Origin: Siccirubricoccus deserti | GTDB lineage: Bacteria > Pseudomonadota > Alphaproteobacteria > Acetobacterales > Acetobacteraceae | Assembly (NCBI RefSeq): GCF_014283215.1 | Contig: NZ_JACOMF010000001.1 | Coordinates: forward strand, 62,001 to 126,000 | Direction of reading: 5' to 3' | Length of the DNA stretch: 64,000 bases | Position numbers and translations under genes: made by a program | The notes under the pieces: generated by a model | The model's input: only the letters and a program-made list of their open reading frames with translations | What the model was told of the DNA's origin: nothing | The model's database searches: none | In this document: positions 17,858 through 27,566 of the stretch, piece after piece | How positions within the stretch are numbered: the stretch's first letter is position 1 | How the letters are laid out: every line of letters starts with the position of its first letter

Positions 17858-19003
17858 TCAGGCGAAGGCCTCCTCGAGCACGGTGCGGTAGAGCGCCGCC
17901 AGCGCGCGCAGCTCCTCGACCGGCACGCATTCATTCACCTTGTGCATGGTGGCGCCGACCCCGCCGAGCTCGGCCACCGGGCAGTAGCGGGCGATGAAGC
18001 GGGCGTCCGAGGTGCCGCCGCCGGTATCGAGCGCCGGGGTGGCGCCGGTGCTGCGCTCGACCGCGCGCTTCAGCGCATCGACGAAGGGTCCGGGCGAGGT
18101 CAGGAAGCTCTCGCCGGAGCATTCGACGCGCATCTCGTAGCGCGCCTCCTCGGTCCGCAGCGCGGCGTGGAGGTGCTCGGTCAGGCTGGCGCTGCTGTGC
18201 AGGTCGTTGAAGCGGATGTTGAGCATCGCCCGCGCCTCGGCGGGAATGACGTTGTTGGCGGTGTTGCCGACATCGAAGCCGGTCACCTGCAAGGTGGTCG
18301 CCTCGAAGAACTCGCTGCCGCCGTCGATCGGCTGCGCGGTCAGCCGGTGCAGCACGCGGATCAGGCGATGGATCGGGTTGTCCGCCCGCTGCGGATAGGC
18401 GCTGTGCCCCTGAGTGCCGAACAGGGTGATCCAGGCGGTCATGCTGCCGCGCCGGCCAACCTTGACGATGTCGCCGAGGGCAAGGCGCGAGGTCGGCTCG
18501 CCGACCAGCGCCATGTCCGGGATCTCGCCGCGCTCCGCCATCCATTCCAGCACCTTGACGGTGCCATCCCGGGCCGGGCCTTCCTCGTCGCCGGTGATCA
18601 GCAGGCTGATGCTGCCGGGGCGGTCGCCATGCACCGCCAGGTAGTCGGTCAGCCCGGCGACGAAGGCGGCGATGCCACCCTTCATGTCGCAGGCGCCGCG
18701 GCCATAAAGCACGTCGCCCCGCACCTCGCCGGAGAAGGGGCTGCCGTCCCAGCCCTGCTCGCCCGGCGGCACCACATCGGTGTGGCCGGCGTAGCAGAAA
18801 TGCGGGCCCTCGGTACCGCGCCGGGCGTAGAGATTCTCGATCTCCCCGAAGCGCAGCCGGTGGCAGGCGAAGCCGAGCGGCGCCAGCGCCGCCTCCAGCA
18901 CGCCGAGCGCCCCGGCGTCGGCCGGCGTCACGCTCGGGCAGCGGATCAACGCCTGGGCGAGCGGCAGCGGGTCGGTCGGCTGGTTGCCGGGGGTGGGCTT
19001 CAC
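17858..19003 (-). CDS. dapE: Succinyl-diaminopimelate desuccinylase
   Basis: The 381-aa product is an M20A metallohydrolase with DapE motifs: [11 protein letters not shown] (first metal His/Asp), [24 protein letters not shown] (catalytic Glu pair), [11 protein letters not shown] and the final [12 protein letters not shown]. It converts N-succinyl-LL-diaminopimelate to LL-DAP plus succinate, for lysine and peptidoglycan. The start is the GTG at 19003, chosen because AGGAG lies 6-7 nt upstream; an in-frame ATG at 19036 would add 11 residues. It follows dapD on the same strand, with 104 nt between. Confidence 0.95.
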   Translation of the reverse strand: MKPTPGNQPTDPLPLAQALIRCPSVTPADAGALGVLEAALAPLGFACHRLRFGEIENLYARRGTEGPHFCYAGHTDVVPPGEQGWDGSPFSGEVRGDVLYGRGACDMKGGIAAFVAGLTDYLAVHGDRPGSISLLITGDEEGPARDGTVKVLEWMAERGEIPDMALVGEPTSRLALGDIVKVGRRGSMTAWITLFGTQGHSAYPQRADNPIHRLIRVLHRLTAQPIDGGSEFFEATTLQVTGFDVGNTANNVIPAEARAMLNIRFNDLHSSASLTEHLHAALRTEEARYEMRVECSGESFLTSPGPFVDALKRAVERSTGATPALDTGGGTSDARFIARYCPVAELGGVGATMHKVNECVPVEELRALAALYRTVLEEAFA

Positions 19004-19107
19004 GCAAGGCTCCTCATTGTCATGGCGCGGCGGCACGGCGGGCGGGCGCCGCCGCGCCGGCCTTGCGCCTTTCCCTGGCCGCGCCGCGAGGCACGGCCGC
19101 CGCCGGC

Positions 19108-19944
19108 TCAGTCGCGCAGCAGCTCGTTGATCGAGGTCTTCGCCCTGGTCTGCGCATCCACCGTCTTGACGATGACGGCGCAGTAGAGGCTCGGCCCCGG
19201 CGAGCCATCCGGCAGCGGCTTGCCCGGCAGGCTGCCTGGGACAACGACCGAATAGGCCGGCACCCGGCCGATGTGCACCTGGCCGGTGGCGCGGTCGATG
19301 ATCTTGGTGCTGGCGCCGAGGAAGACGCCCATGGAAAGTACCGCGCCGCGCTCGACGACGACGCCCTCGGCCACCTCGGAGCGGGCGCCGATGAAGCAGT
19401 CATCCTCGATGATCACCGGATTGGCCTGCAGCGGCTCCAGCACGCCACCGATGCCGACACCGCCCGAGAGGTGGACGTTGGCGCCGATCTGCGCGCAGGA
19501 GCCGACGGTCGCCCAGGTGTCGACCATGGTATTGCGGCCGACCCAGGCGCCGACGTTGACGAAGCTCGGCATCAGCACCGCGCCCGGGGCGATGTAGGCG
19601 GATTTCCGCACGACGGCGCCCGGGACGGCGCGGAATCCGGCCTCGCGGAAGCGGTTCGGCCCCCAGTCGGCGAATTTCAGCGGCACCTTGTCATAGGCGC
19701 CCGCGGCGGTGTCCATCGGCGCCGAATCGGTCAGGCGGAAGGACAGCAGCACCGCCTGCTTCAGCCATTGGTTGACGGTCCAGCCGCCCTTCCCGTCCGG
19801 CGCGGCGACCCGGGCGGCGCCGGTGTCGAGCGCCTCCAGCGCCGCTTCCACCGCGGCGCGTTCCTCGCCGCCGGTGGCGGCGGAGATCGTCTCGCGGCGG
19901 GCCCAGAGGGCTTCGATGCGCGGTTGCAGCGTGGCGTGGTCCAT
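19108..19944 (-). CDS. dapD: Tetrahydrodipicolinate N-succinyltransferase
   Basis: The 278-aa product starts [18 protein letters not shown]. It has an N-terminal helical domain, then left-handed beta-helix hexapeptide repeats from about residue 105 ([21 protein letters not shown], key residues; [10 protein letters not shown]), ending [10 protein letters not shown]. It transfers succinyl from succinyl-CoA to tetrahydrodipicolinate, the step before DapC/DapE. Length and motifs are normal. It is upstream of dapE on the minus strand and divergent from the diguanylate cyclase gene. Confidence 0.96.
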   Translation of the reverse strand: MDHATLQPRIEALWARRETISAATGGEERAAVEAALEALDTGAARVAAPDGKGGWTVNQWLKQAVLLSFRLTDSAPMDTAAGAYDKVPLKFADWGPNRFREAGFRAVPGAVVRKSAYIAPGAVLMPSFVNVGAWVGRNTMVDTWATVGSCAQIGANVHLSGGVGIGGVLEPLQANPVIIEDDCFIGARSEVAEGVVVERGAVLSMGVFLGASTKIIDRATGQVHIGRVPAYSVVVPGSLPGKPLPDGSPGPSLYCAVIVKTVDAQTRAKTSINELLRD

Positions 19945-20086
19945 GAGGCGAGATCCCGAGCGAAAGGCCGCGGACCATGCCGACGCCCGGCGGCGCATGT
20001 CAACGGAGCGGGGCGTAGGCGCCGGCAGTAACGGGTGCGGAATATCGATAACCGCATCTTCACCCGCCCGGCTGAAACTGCCGCGC

Positions 20087-21499
20087 ATGCACCAAGCCGA
20101 CCCGACCGGCCCGAAGCGGCGCACCGACGGCCCGCCCTTACCGCCCGCCGATGCCGCCGGGACCGCGCCCGGGCTGCACGCCGCGCTGCTCGAATCCCGC
20201 CAGCGCTGGCGGGATTTCGCCAGCCTCGCCACCGATATCGCCTTCGAGACCGATGCCGCCGGCCGCCTTACCTTCCTCGCGCCGGACCCCTGCCGCGGCT
20301 GGCCGGTGACGGCGCTGCTCGGCCGGCCGGGGAAGCTGCTGCTGCAGCAGCCGGAACCCGATCCCTTCGGGCTGCGGCGCCCGCTGCGCGGCCTGCGCGC
20401 CTGGCTGCGCCATGCCGGCGACGCGCCGGGCTGCTTCAGCTTCGCCGTCGCCCCGCTGGCCGATGTGGGCGGCGGCTTCGCCGGGCTGCGCGGCTGCGGC
20501 CGCGAGATCACCGCCGAGGTGCAGGAGGCCGAGGCGCAGGCTGCCGCCCTGCGCCGGGCCGAGGCGCTGGAGACCCTGGTGCGCCGGGTCCGCCGCCAGG
20601 TGCTGGCGCCGCGCATGCTGGCCACCGCGCTGGAGGCCCTGCCCGCGGTGCTCGGCTGCATCGGCGCGGCGATGCTGGAACTCGGCCCGGAAGGCAGGGT
20701 GCAGGTGACCCAGCAGCATGGCGCCGACCCCGCGCCGCTGCTGCCGGCGCTGGCGCCGCTGCTCGGTGGCGCCCAGCCGAGCTTCCGGACCGGCCCGGGC
20801 AACGAGCCGCTGGCGCTGCTGCCGAGCCCGCACCGGGTCCCACCCTGCCACGGGCTGCTCGCCTGGCGGGCGGCCGGGGCGCGCGCCTTCGATGCCGACG
20901 ACCGGCACCTGCTGCATTCCATATCCGACCTGCTCTTCGTCACGCTCGGCAACCAGGTGCTGCAGCGGGAGCTGGAGCTGCAGGCGCGGACCGATGCGCT
21001 GACCGGGCTGCTCAACCGCCGCGCCTTCATGGAGGAGCTGCGCCGCCGGCTTGACCGCCCGGGGGAGGCGGGCGGCACCGGGGCGCTGCTGTTCATCGAC
21101 CTCGACCATTTCAAGCCGATCAATGATGCGCTCGGGCATGAGGCAGGGGATGCGGCGCTGGTCGCCGTCGCCGGGGTGCTACGGGAGATGGTGCGGCCGG
21201 TGGATCTGGCGGCGCGGCTCGGCGGCGATGAGTTCGCCCTCTGGCTGCAGGATGCCGATGCGGCGGCGACGGCGCGGCGCGCCGCGGCGATCGGCGCGGC
21301 GGCGGCGCGAATCCGGCCCTGGCCGGCGGGCCGCACCGGGCCGGCGCTCGGCTTCAGCATCGGCTGCGCGGTGCGCCCGCCGGACACCCGCCCGGCGCCG
21401 GACAAGCTGCTCGCGGAAGCCGATGCGGCGATGTACGCGGTGAAGCGCGGCGGACGCGGCGGCTGGCGGCTGGCGGGCGCCACGGAGCCCGCCGGATGA
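20087..21499 (+). CDS. Diguanylate cyclase (PAS-like, GAF-like and GGDEF domains)
   Basis: The 470-aa product has an N-terminal PAS-like sensor (about 35-140), a GAF-like region (about 165-290) and a GGDEF domain (about 300-465). The active site is GGDEF at 379-383, with [18 protein letters not shown] upstream. The inhibitory I-site R370-x-x-D373 stands exactly five residues before it, so c-di-GMP feedback is expected. No membrane helix is present. The ATG at 20087 is chosen over upstream codons that overlap dapD in antisense. The stop overlaps the next start (ATGA), implying translational coupling. Confidence 0.9.
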   Translation: MHQADPTGPKRRTDGPPLPPADAAGTAPGLHAALLESRQRWRDFASLATDIAFETDAAGRLTFLAPDPCRGWPVTALLGRPGKLLLQQPEPDPFGLRRPLRGLRAWLRHAGDAPGCFSFAVAPLADVGGGFAGLRGCGREITAEVQEAEAQAAALRRAEALETLVRRVRRQVLAPRMLATALEALPAVLGCIGAAMLELGPEGRVQVTQQHGADPAPLLPALAPLLGGAQPSFRTGPGNEPLALLPSPHRVPPCHGLLAWRAAGARAFDADDRHLLHSISDLLFVTLGNQVLQRELELQARTDALTGLLNRRAFMEELRRRLDRPGEAGGTGALLFIDLDHFKPINDALGHEAGDAALVAVAGVLREMVRPVDLAARLGGDEFALWLQDADAAATARRAAAIGAAAARIRPWPAGRTGPALGFSIGCAVRPPDTRPAPDKLLAEADAAMYAVKRGGRGGWRLAGATEPAG

Positions 21500-22680
21500 G
21501 CGCGACCGCCGCCCCGGAGGTGAGCGACTCGGCCAAGCGCATTGCCGCCGAGGGTAGCGAGGCCGCCCGGGTGGCGCTGGCCGGGGGGCGGGATGCGGCG
21601 CCGGAGATCCTCTATTTCCTCGCCACCGACCGCGCCGCCCGGGTGCGCGCCGCGGTCGCCGCCAATGCCGCGACGCCGCAGCCGGCCGACCGGATCCTGG
21701 CCGGGGATGGCGATGCGGGGGTGCGGGCCGAGCTGGGCCGCAAGCTCGCCCCCCGGGCGCCGCAGCTCGCCGGGGCAGCGGACCGCCGCCAGCGGCTGGG
21801 GTGGGAGACGCTGAACGCGCTGGTGGCGGATGCCGCCGTCACCGTCCGCCGGGTCATCGCCGAGGAGCTGAAGGCGCTGCCGGATGCGCCGCGGGCGCTG
21901 ATCCTGCGCCTCGCCCGCGATGCGGCGATGGAGGTGGCGGAGCCGGTCATCCGCCATTCGCCCCAGCTCACCGAGGCCGACCTGCTGGCGCTGATCGCCG
22001 ATCCTCCGGCGCCGGCGACCTTGACCGCCATCGCCCGCCGCCCGGCGCTGAGCGAGCGGCTCTCGGATGCCATCGTCAGCACCGGCGCCGTCGCCCCGGT
22101 GGCGGCGCTGCTGGAGAACCGCTCCGCCGCGATCCGGGAGGCGGCGCTCGACCAAGTCATCCTCGGCGCGGCGCAGCATCTCGCCTGGCAGGCGCCGCTG
22201 GTGCGCCGGCCGGTGCTGCCGCCGGGCGCCGCCCGCAGGCTGGCCGGCTTCGTCGCCGAGCATCTGCTGGAAGCGCTGGCGGCGCGCCCCGACCTCGACA
22301 CCGCGGTGACCCGGGCGCTGCGCGAGCGGGTGGAGCGGCGGCTGGAGGCGCCGCCGCCCGCAGGCGGGCAGACACCGGAGGCGGTGTTCGAGAATGCCGG
22401 GCTCCAGGGCGCGCTCTCGGTCATGGCCGAAGCACTGGCCGAGGCGGCCGGGGTGCCGGCGGCCATGGTGGGCCGGGCGGTACGGCTGCGCAGCGCCAAG
22501 GGGCTGGTGAGCCTCTGCTGGAAGGCCGGCTTCGCACCGCGGGCGGCGACCCTGGCGCAGACCGTGCTCGGCCAGGTCAGCCCGACCACCGCCCTGGCCC
22601 CGAGCCCCGGCGGCGGCTGGCCGCTCAGCGAATCCGAGATGCGGTGGCAACTGGAATTGCTGGAGGAGCCGGAGGCGTGA
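21496..22680 (+). CDS. DUF2336 HEAT-like repeat protein
   Basis: The 394-aa product is Ala-rich and all-helical, with HEAT-like repeats ([42 protein letters not shown]) as in the DUF2336 family of alphaproteobacteria. The molecular function is not established. Its start codon overlaps the stop of the diguanylate cyclase gene, so the two are made together. A role in c-di-GMP output or scaffolding is inference from coupling. No signal peptide is seen. Confidence 0.8.
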   Translation: MSATAAPEVSDSAKRIAAEGSEAARVALAGGRDAAPEILYFLATDRAARVRAAVAANAATPQPADRILAGDGDAGVRAELGRKLAPRAPQLAGAADRRQRLGWETLNALVADAAVTVRRVIAEELKALPDAPRALILRLARDAAMEVAEPVIRHSPQLTEADLLALIADPPAPATLTAIARRPALSERLSDAIVSTGAVAPVAALLENRSAAIREAALDQVILGAAQHLAWQAPLVRRPVLPPGAARRLAGFVAEHLLEALAARPDLDTAVTRALRERVERRLEAPPPAGGQTPEAVFENAGLQGALSVMAEALAEAAGVPAAMVGRAVRLRSAKGLVSLCWKAGFAPRAATLAQTVLGQVSPTTALAPSPGGGWPLSESEMRWQLELLEEPEA

Positions 22681-22716
22681 CGCTGCCCTGCAAGCGACAC
22701 TCGCGGCTGGCCGCCT

Positions 22717-23616
22717 TCAGTGAAGGCCCGGCTTCTCGCCGGCGCTGCGCTCCTCCACCCCCAGCGCCTCCGCCAGCCTTGCGTTCGCGCTGCCGGGGCG
22801 GGCCGGGCGGCTCTGGCTCTCATGCGGGGCCCAGCCGGTCATCGCCAGCAGCCGCAGCTCGGCCGGGATCACCCCGTCGCGCTCCGGCAATCGGCTCGCC
22901 GCCAGCGGCAGCAGCGCCCGCGGCGGGCAGCGCGGATCGCGCGCCAGCACCGCATTGGTCTCGCCCGCCGCCCGCAGGTCGTGGAACAGCGCCATGGCGG
23001 AGCGATAGGCCAGCGGCAGCGTCCCGGCATCGGCGACCGGCAGGGCGAAGCCGGCGCGTTGCAGCAGCCCGGCCAGGTCGCGCAGCTCCGGGAAGGGCGA
23101 GATCCGGGGGGAGAGGCCGCCGCGCAGCTCGCTCTCGGCCGCCGCCAGCGCCTCGCGCAGCGGCTGCAGCGTGCCGAGCCCGGGCAGGCTGGCCAGGAAC
23201 AGCCCGTCCGGCCGCAGCGCCCGGCGAAGCTGCACCAGCGCGCCGGGCAGGTCGTTGACCCAATGCAGCGACAGGCTGGCCACCACCAGGTCGAAGCTCT
23301 CCGGCGCAAAGGGCAGCCATTCCTCGTCACCGGCCAGCGGCAGGCCGCCGGCACCCGCCGCCATGCGGGCGGAGAGATCCATCGAAACGACGAAGGGAAT
23401 GCCACGGTCGCGCAGCTTCGGCGCGACCACGCCGCGCCCGCCGATGTCGAGGGCGCGGGTGAAGCGGCGGGTGGTGTCGTCCAGCCGGTCCAGCAGCAGC
23501 TCGGCGGCGGCGTCAAGGATCGGCGCCACCTGCCCCACGGTGGCGGCGGCGCGATCGCGCCGGCGGCGGTGCAGGCGGCGGTCGAAGACCCGCATCGGGT
23601 CGGCGGCGGTGCTCAT
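22717..23616 (-). CDS. Class I SAM-dependent methyltransferase, BioC/NDUFAF5-like
   Basis: The 299-aa product starts MSTAADPMRVFDRRLHRRRRDRAA (key residues MRVFDRRLHRRRRDRA). This N-terminal motif is typical of NDUFAF5-like proteins. The SAM site is ALDIGGRG, and FDLVVASLSLHWVNDLPGAL (key residues) with RALRPDGLFLASL completes the methyltransferase fold. Mitochondrial NDUFAF5 hydroxylates an arginine of complex I; bacterial members may do likewise or act as BioC. The internal ATG at 23616 is preferred over an upstream in-frame start. It is on the minus strand, 46 nt downstream of the lipoprotein gene. Confidence 0.85.
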   Translation of the reverse strand: MSTAADPMRVFDRRLHRRRRDRAAATVGQVAPILDAAAELLLDRLDDTTRRFTRALDIGGRGVVAPKLRDRGIPFVVSMDLSARMAAGAGGLPLAGDEEWLPFAPESFDLVVASLSLHWVNDLPGALVQLRRALRPDGLFLASLPGLGTLQPLREALAAAESELRGGLSPRISPFPELRDLAGLLQRAGFALPVADAGTLPLAYRSAMALFHDLRAAGETNAVLARDPRCPPRALLPLAASRLPERDGVIPAELRLLAMTGWAPHESQSRPARPGSANARLAEALGVEERSAGEKPGLH

Positions 23617-23662
23617 TCGCCGCAGGTGGGAGGGCGCGGCTGCATTTGCACCGGGGTCAAGG

Positions 23663-24241
23663 TCACGAGCCGCGCAGCGCCGCGAGGATCGCGGCGGCGA
23701 AGGCCCGAGCATCGCCGGGCGGCGGATCCCGGTCCGGCATCCCGATCCGCAGGCGCAGCAGGCTGCCGCCCGCCGCCCCGGCGCAGAGCAGCCCGGCCAC
23801 CCTTTCGCGGCCGTAGCGGCCGGCGGTCTCGGCGCAGCGCAACCCCGGCGGGGCGGCGCCCGGCCCGGCTTCAGGCCGCGGATCCGGCAGGGTCAGCCGG
23901 CCGATCTCCCGCAGGTTGCGGGTCGGTCGCGGCAGCAACGCATCCCGCAGCAGATCCTCGAGAGCCGCTTCCACCGCCGCCGCATCCGCCGGGCCGGCCG
24001 GGCGGTAGAGCGCCACCATGGCGCCGGCGGCAGTGCGGCCCGTGGTGCGGTAGCCGATCTCAAGGCCGCCATCGGGGCGCGGCACCACCGCGCCACGACG
24101 GAAGTCGGCGGCCTCCTCCGGCAGGCGGTCGGCGAGGGTGGCGAGACTCGGCTGTGCCGCCACCTCGTCAGGGCCGCTTTGGGTCGGAGCCTGGCAGGCG
24201 ACAAGCCCGAGCAGGAGTGGCAGTGACGCCAGCCAGCGCAT
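23663..24241 (-). CDS. Small lipoprotein of unknown function
   Basis: The 192-aa product starts MRWLASLPLLLGLVACQAP: a signal peptide with lipobox LVAC at residues 12-15. No family is recognised; the mature part has no repeats or obvious catalytic motif. It is predicted to be membrane-anchored in the periplasm. It lies upstream of the BioC-like methyltransferase gene on the same strand. The open frame extends 37 codons further 5', but the lipobox fixes the start at 24241. Confidence 0.75.
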   Translation of the reverse strand: MRWLASLPLLLGLVACQAPTQSGPDEVAAQPSLATLADRLPEEAADFRRGAVVPRPDGGLEIGYRTTGRTAAGAMVALYRPAGPADAAAVEAALEDLLRDALLPRPTRNLREIGRLTLPDPRPEAGPGAAPPGLRCAETAGRYGRERVAGLLCAGAAGGSLLRLRIGMPDRDPPPGDARAFAAAILAALRGS

Positions 24242-24474
24242 CAACCTCCGCGCCTCAGCCCAGGCGGATCGGCACGGCGGCCGCGGCGTGCATCGCGGGC
24301 GCGGCACGCTGCTGCAGCGTGGCAGGACCCTGGCCGTACAGCCGGTGCGCATCCTCTTGGATCATCGTGAGACCAATGTAGCTGATCAGCGCGGCGCCGA
24401 CATGAATGATCCAGCAGCGGGGAGATGCCCCCCCGCGGCCTCACCGCGGAGGTTGCTTCCGGTCCCCTGGGGTC

Positions 24475-24508
24475 GTTTCGCGCAGGGTGTTTCCATCCAG
24501 CGCGAAAC
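24475..24508 (+). repeat. Hairpin element with conserved 16-nt loop, copy 1
   Basis: GTTTCGCGC (24475-24483) pairs perfectly with GCGCGAAAC (24500-24508). The 16-nt loop AGGGTGTTTCCATCCA has TGTTTCC at the same place as the loop of the hairpin at 45279-45310, although the stem sequence differs. It lies just beyond the terC stop. It may act as a terminator or RNA element. Confidence 0.6.
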
Positions 24509-24512
24509 CGCC

Positions 24513-25406
24513 CTAGTGCGGGGAAGCCGGGTGCGCGGCGGCCGTTTGCGCCGACGGCGAGTGCGCGGACGGCGCGTGCACGGTGGGCGCAGGCGCGGCC
24601 GGCACGTGTGCGGCGACCGGGTGATTACCGTCGCGGCGGACCAGCCCGGAGGCCAGCGTCGCCAGTATCGCTATGACCACAACCTGGCCCGCTGTCGCCG
24701 CCGCCCACATCCATGCCGGGAAGACCCCCGGCAGGGCGAGGTAGCCGAGCGGCAGCATGAGGAAGGCATAGGCACCCGGCACCTGGCCGGCGACCTGATG
24801 CGTGCCCTCCCAGATCATGTCGATCGCCACGTAGAGGATGACCAGCAGGCCGACCCAGGCGATCCAGCGGTGCTTGTGCAGCAGGTTGGCGATCAGCGTT
24901 GCGGCGACGCCCATCAGCACGACCGAAACCGCGAGGCCGACGATGAGAATGTAGGGATGATCCTTCGCGGCGCCGGCCACCGCCAGCACGTTGTCGAGGC
25001 TCATCGAGACATCGGCGACGAGGATTTGCAGGATGGCCTGGCGCAATGTCTTGCGCGGCGGGCCTGCCGGCGCTCCCTCCAGCGCCGCGGCGTCGTGAAC
25101 CTCGTCGGCGTGGTCGTTCCCACCCTCCCGCAGTTCGCGGTACATCTTCCAGCACACCCAGAGCAGCAGCACGCCGCCCGCCAGCACGATGCCGACGATG
25201 GAGAGGAGCTGGACTGTGATGGAGGCGAAGGCGATGCGCATCACCGTCGCGGCGATGATTCCCCAGAAGATGGCCTTCCGGCGCTGGTCAGGCGGCAGGC
25301 CGGCCGCGGCCATTCCCACCACCACGGCATTGTCGCCTGCCAGGACCACGTCGATGAACAGCACCATCGCGAGTGGCTGCAGCCATATGGGCAGCATTTC
25401 CAACAT
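24513..25406 (-). CDS. TerC/YjbE-family integral membrane protein
   Basis: The 297-aa product has about seven membrane helices and two conserved acidic membrane motifs, DVVLAGDNAVVVG near residue 20 and DVSMSLDNVLAVAG near 130, which define the TerC superfamily. Such proteins are implicated in metal-ion (especially Mn2+) export or metalation of exported proteins; the YjbE branch fits the sequence best. The C-terminal tail (about 255-297) is His/Ala/Pro-rich (HAPSAHSPSAQ) and may bind metal. It is divergent from purB. Confidence 0.85.
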   Translation of the reverse strand: MLEMLPIWLQPLAMVLFIDVVLAGDNAVVVGMAAAGLPPDQRRKAIFWGIIAATVMRIAFASITVQLLSIVGIVLAGGVLLLWVCWKMYRELREGGNDHADEVHDAAALEGAPAGPPRKTLRQAILQILVADVSMSLDNVLAVAGAAKDHPYILIVGLAVSVVLMGVAATLIANLLHKHRWIAWVGLLVILYVAIDMIWEGTHQVAGQVPGAYAFLMLPLGYLALPGVFPAWMWAAATAGQVVVIAILATLASGLVRRDGNHPVAAHVPAAPAPTVHAPSAHSPSAQTAAAHPASPH

Positions 25407-25599
25407 GTCTCAGCCGTCCTGACCGCTGGAGGAATGGGTAAAAAGTAAGGCGCGGTGAAATAAAGGGTCACACATTTTTCTGCAACCCCATCGGCGCCGT
25501 GCGGCGGACCGGGGTGCGCTTGCATCCCTGGCCCTGCTGAGCGAGAGGAGACACTGCGGCATCGCCTGCCGCGCCCCGAGGTTCCGGAGCCCGCCTGCC

Positions 25600-26937
25600 A
25601 TGGTCCCCCGCTACACCCGCCCGCAGATGGCCGCGATCTGGTCCCCCGAGGAGCGCTACCGGATCTGGTTCGAGATCGAGGCGCTGGCCGCCGAGGCCAT
25701 GGCCCAGCTCGGCACCATTCCGGCCGAGGCGGCGCGGGTGATCCGCGAGAAGGGCACCCCGCGCGCCGCCAGCATCGGCCCCGGGGCGGTCGAGGCGATC
25801 GACGCCATCGAGCGGGTCACCCGCCATGACGTCATCGCCTTCCTGACCTGGATGCAGGAGGGCATCGGGCCGGAGGCGCGGTTCATGCACCAGGGGCTGA
25901 CCAGTTCCGACGTGCTCGACACCTGCCTCGCGGTGCAGCTCACCCGCGCCGCCGATCTGCTGATCGCCGATGTGGATGCCGTGCTGGCGGCGCTGCGGCA
26001 GCGGGCGGAGGAGTTCCGCTACACCCCCACCATCGGCCGCAGCCACGGCATCCATGCCGAGCCGAGCACCTTCGGCCTGAAGCTCGCCGGGCATTACGCG
26101 GAGTTCGCCCGCAACCGGGCCCGGCTGGTCGCCGCACGGGCGGAGATCGCCACCTGCGCCATCAGCGGGCCGGTCGGCACCTTCGCGAGCGTCGACCCGC
26201 GGGTGGAGGAGCATGTCGCCGGAAAGCTCGGCCTGGCGGTCGAGCCGGTCTCCACCCAGGTCATCCCGCGCGACCGGCACGCCGCCTTCTTCGCGGCGCT
26301 CGCCGTCGTGGCGGCCGGGGTCGAGCGGCTGGCGACCGAGGTGCGCCACCTGCAGCGGAGCGAGGTGCGGGAGGCGGAGGAGTTCTTCCACCCCGGCCAG
26401 AAGGGGTCCTCCGCCATGCCGCACAAGCGCAACCCAGTACTGAGCGAGAACCTCACCGGCCTCGCCCGGCTGGTGCGCGGCTACGTCACCCCGGCGCTGG
26501 AGAACGTCACACTGTGGCATGAGCGCGACATCAGCCATTCCAGCGTCGAGCGGGTGATCGCCCCCGATGCCTGCATCGCACTCGACTTCGCCCTGGTGCG
26601 GGTGGCCGGGATGATGGAGAAGCTGACCGTCTACCCGGAGCGGATGGCGGCCAATCTGGAAAGCCTGGGCGGCGTCGTGCATTCGCAGAAGGTGCTGCTG
26701 GCGCTGACCCAGGCCGGGCTGAGCCGGGAGGAGGCCTATGCCGCGGTGCAGGCGGCGGCGATGGCGACCTGGACCGGGCTCGGCAAGCCGGGCGCCCGCA
26801 GCTTCGCCGAGCACCTGCTGGACAACCCCGCGGTCGCGGCCCGGCTGGATGCCGCAAGTCTGGCGGCGGCGATGGATCCGGCGCGCGACTTCAGCCATGT
26901 CGACACCGTCTTCGCCCGGGTGTTCACGACGGTATGA
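25600..26937 (+). CDS. purB: Adenylosuccinate lyase
   Basis: The 445-aa product has the fumarase/aspartase-superfamily signature SSAMPHKRNP, GLTSSDVLDTC and GRSHGIHAEPSTFG with catalytic His. It cleaves fumarate from SAICAR and from adenylosuccinate, serving IMP and AMP synthesis. It has normal length. It starts MVPRYTRPQMAAIWSPEERY. It is separated from the other pur genes by two genes, and an own promoter in the spacer from terC is likely. Confidence 0.96.
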   Translation: MVPRYTRPQMAAIWSPEERYRIWFEIEALAAEAMAQLGTIPAEAARVIREKGTPRAASIGPGAVEAIDAIERVTRHDVIAFLTWMQEGIGPEARFMHQGLTSSDVLDTCLAVQLTRAADLLIADVDAVLAALRQRAEEFRYTPTIGRSHGIHAEPSTFGLKLAGHYAEFARNRARLVAARAEIATCAISGPVGTFASVDPRVEEHVAGKLGLAVEPVSTQVIPRDRHAAFFAALAVVAAGVERLATEVRHLQRSEVREAEEFFHPGQKGSSAMPHKRNPVLSENLTGLARLVRGYVTPALENVTLWHERDISHSSVERVIAPDACIALDFALVRVAGMMEKLTVYPERMAANLESLGGVVHSQKVLLALTQAGLSREEAYAAVQAAAMATWTGLGKPGARSFAEHLLDNPAVAARLDAASLAAAMDPARDFSHVDTVFARVFTTV

Positions 26938-27111
26938 TTCGCTGGCCGGCCACGCCAGCCGCGGCGTCGTTTTTGAATTTGTTGGCCAATTCAGGGGCTT
27001 AGGCAGGTGGCGCCGGCCCGGCCGGCCGTGCTGCCGCGAGCCTGCCGCGACGCTGCCGCGATTCCGCCGCAGGCCGTACCTATCTGTGGGGCCAACAAGG
27101 AGATCAGTGTG

Positions 27112-27396
27112 ATGCGGGCCCTCCGCACAGGACTAGTCGCCGGTTTCACAGTGATGGCCGCGCTGGCAATGCCCATGGCCGCCGAGGCGCATGGCGAGGG
27201 TCGGGGCTACGGCCATTACCGGCACCACCGCCACCACCGGCCGCCGCCGAGCTACTACTACCGGCCGCCGCCGCCCCGCTACTACCACCGCCCACCGCCG
27301 GCTTATTACCGGCCGCCACCACCCTACTACTACCGGCCACCGCCTCCGGTGTATTACGCGCCGCCCCCCCCGGGCCTCGGCATCTACATCCGCTAG
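27112..27396 (+). CDS. Small secreted Tyr/Pro/His-rich protein
   Basis: The product is 94 aa. An N-terminal signal peptide (MRALRTGLVAGFTVMAALAM, cleavage probably after AEA) precedes a low-complexity mature part made of HYRHHRHH and repeated YYRPPPP blocks. No family is recognised beyond similar Pro/Tyr-rich exported peptides in this bacterial group. AAGGAG lies 9 nt upstream of the ATG; a GTG directly before it is also possible. It is probably periplasmic or surface-located. His clusters could bind metal, which is inference. Confidence 0.75.
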   Translation: MRALRTGLVAGFTVMAALAMPMAAEAHGEGRGYGHYRHHRHHRPPPSYYYRPPPPRYYHRPPPAYYRPPPPYYYRPPPPVYYAPPPPGLGIYIR

Positions 27397-27566
27397 AGCG
27401 TGGTCGCTCGAGGTTGAAACAACCGACGGCGTGAATCACGCGGTCACCAACAGGGCCGGGGGCCTGATGGCTTCGGCTTGAAGCCGTCAGGCTCCAGGAT
27501 TTCCGGCCGACGGCATCCGTTCGCTAGCCGTTTCCTCCTCGCCCGTGCTGTTCTATCCCGGTGGGG

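Noticed and set aside
19108-22650. 1180-codon minus-strand frame across dapD, the diguanylate cyclase and DUF2336 genes
   Set aside because: Only the last 278 codons (dapD) are real. The rest is antisense to well-supported plus-strand genes.
25407-25599. Possible yybP-ykoY manganese riboswitch upstream of the TerC-type gene
   Set aside because: The leader has GGCTGAGAC near the start codon, but I could not identify the rest of the conserved three-helix core. A covariance-model search would decide.
27397-27450. Inverted-repeat-rich stretch (GGTTGAAACAACC and neighbours) considered as a third copy of the 16-nt-loop hairpin family
   Set aside because: It shares GTTTC and a CTCTAG-like end in reverse orientation, but the stem and loop lengths do not match the two clear copies.
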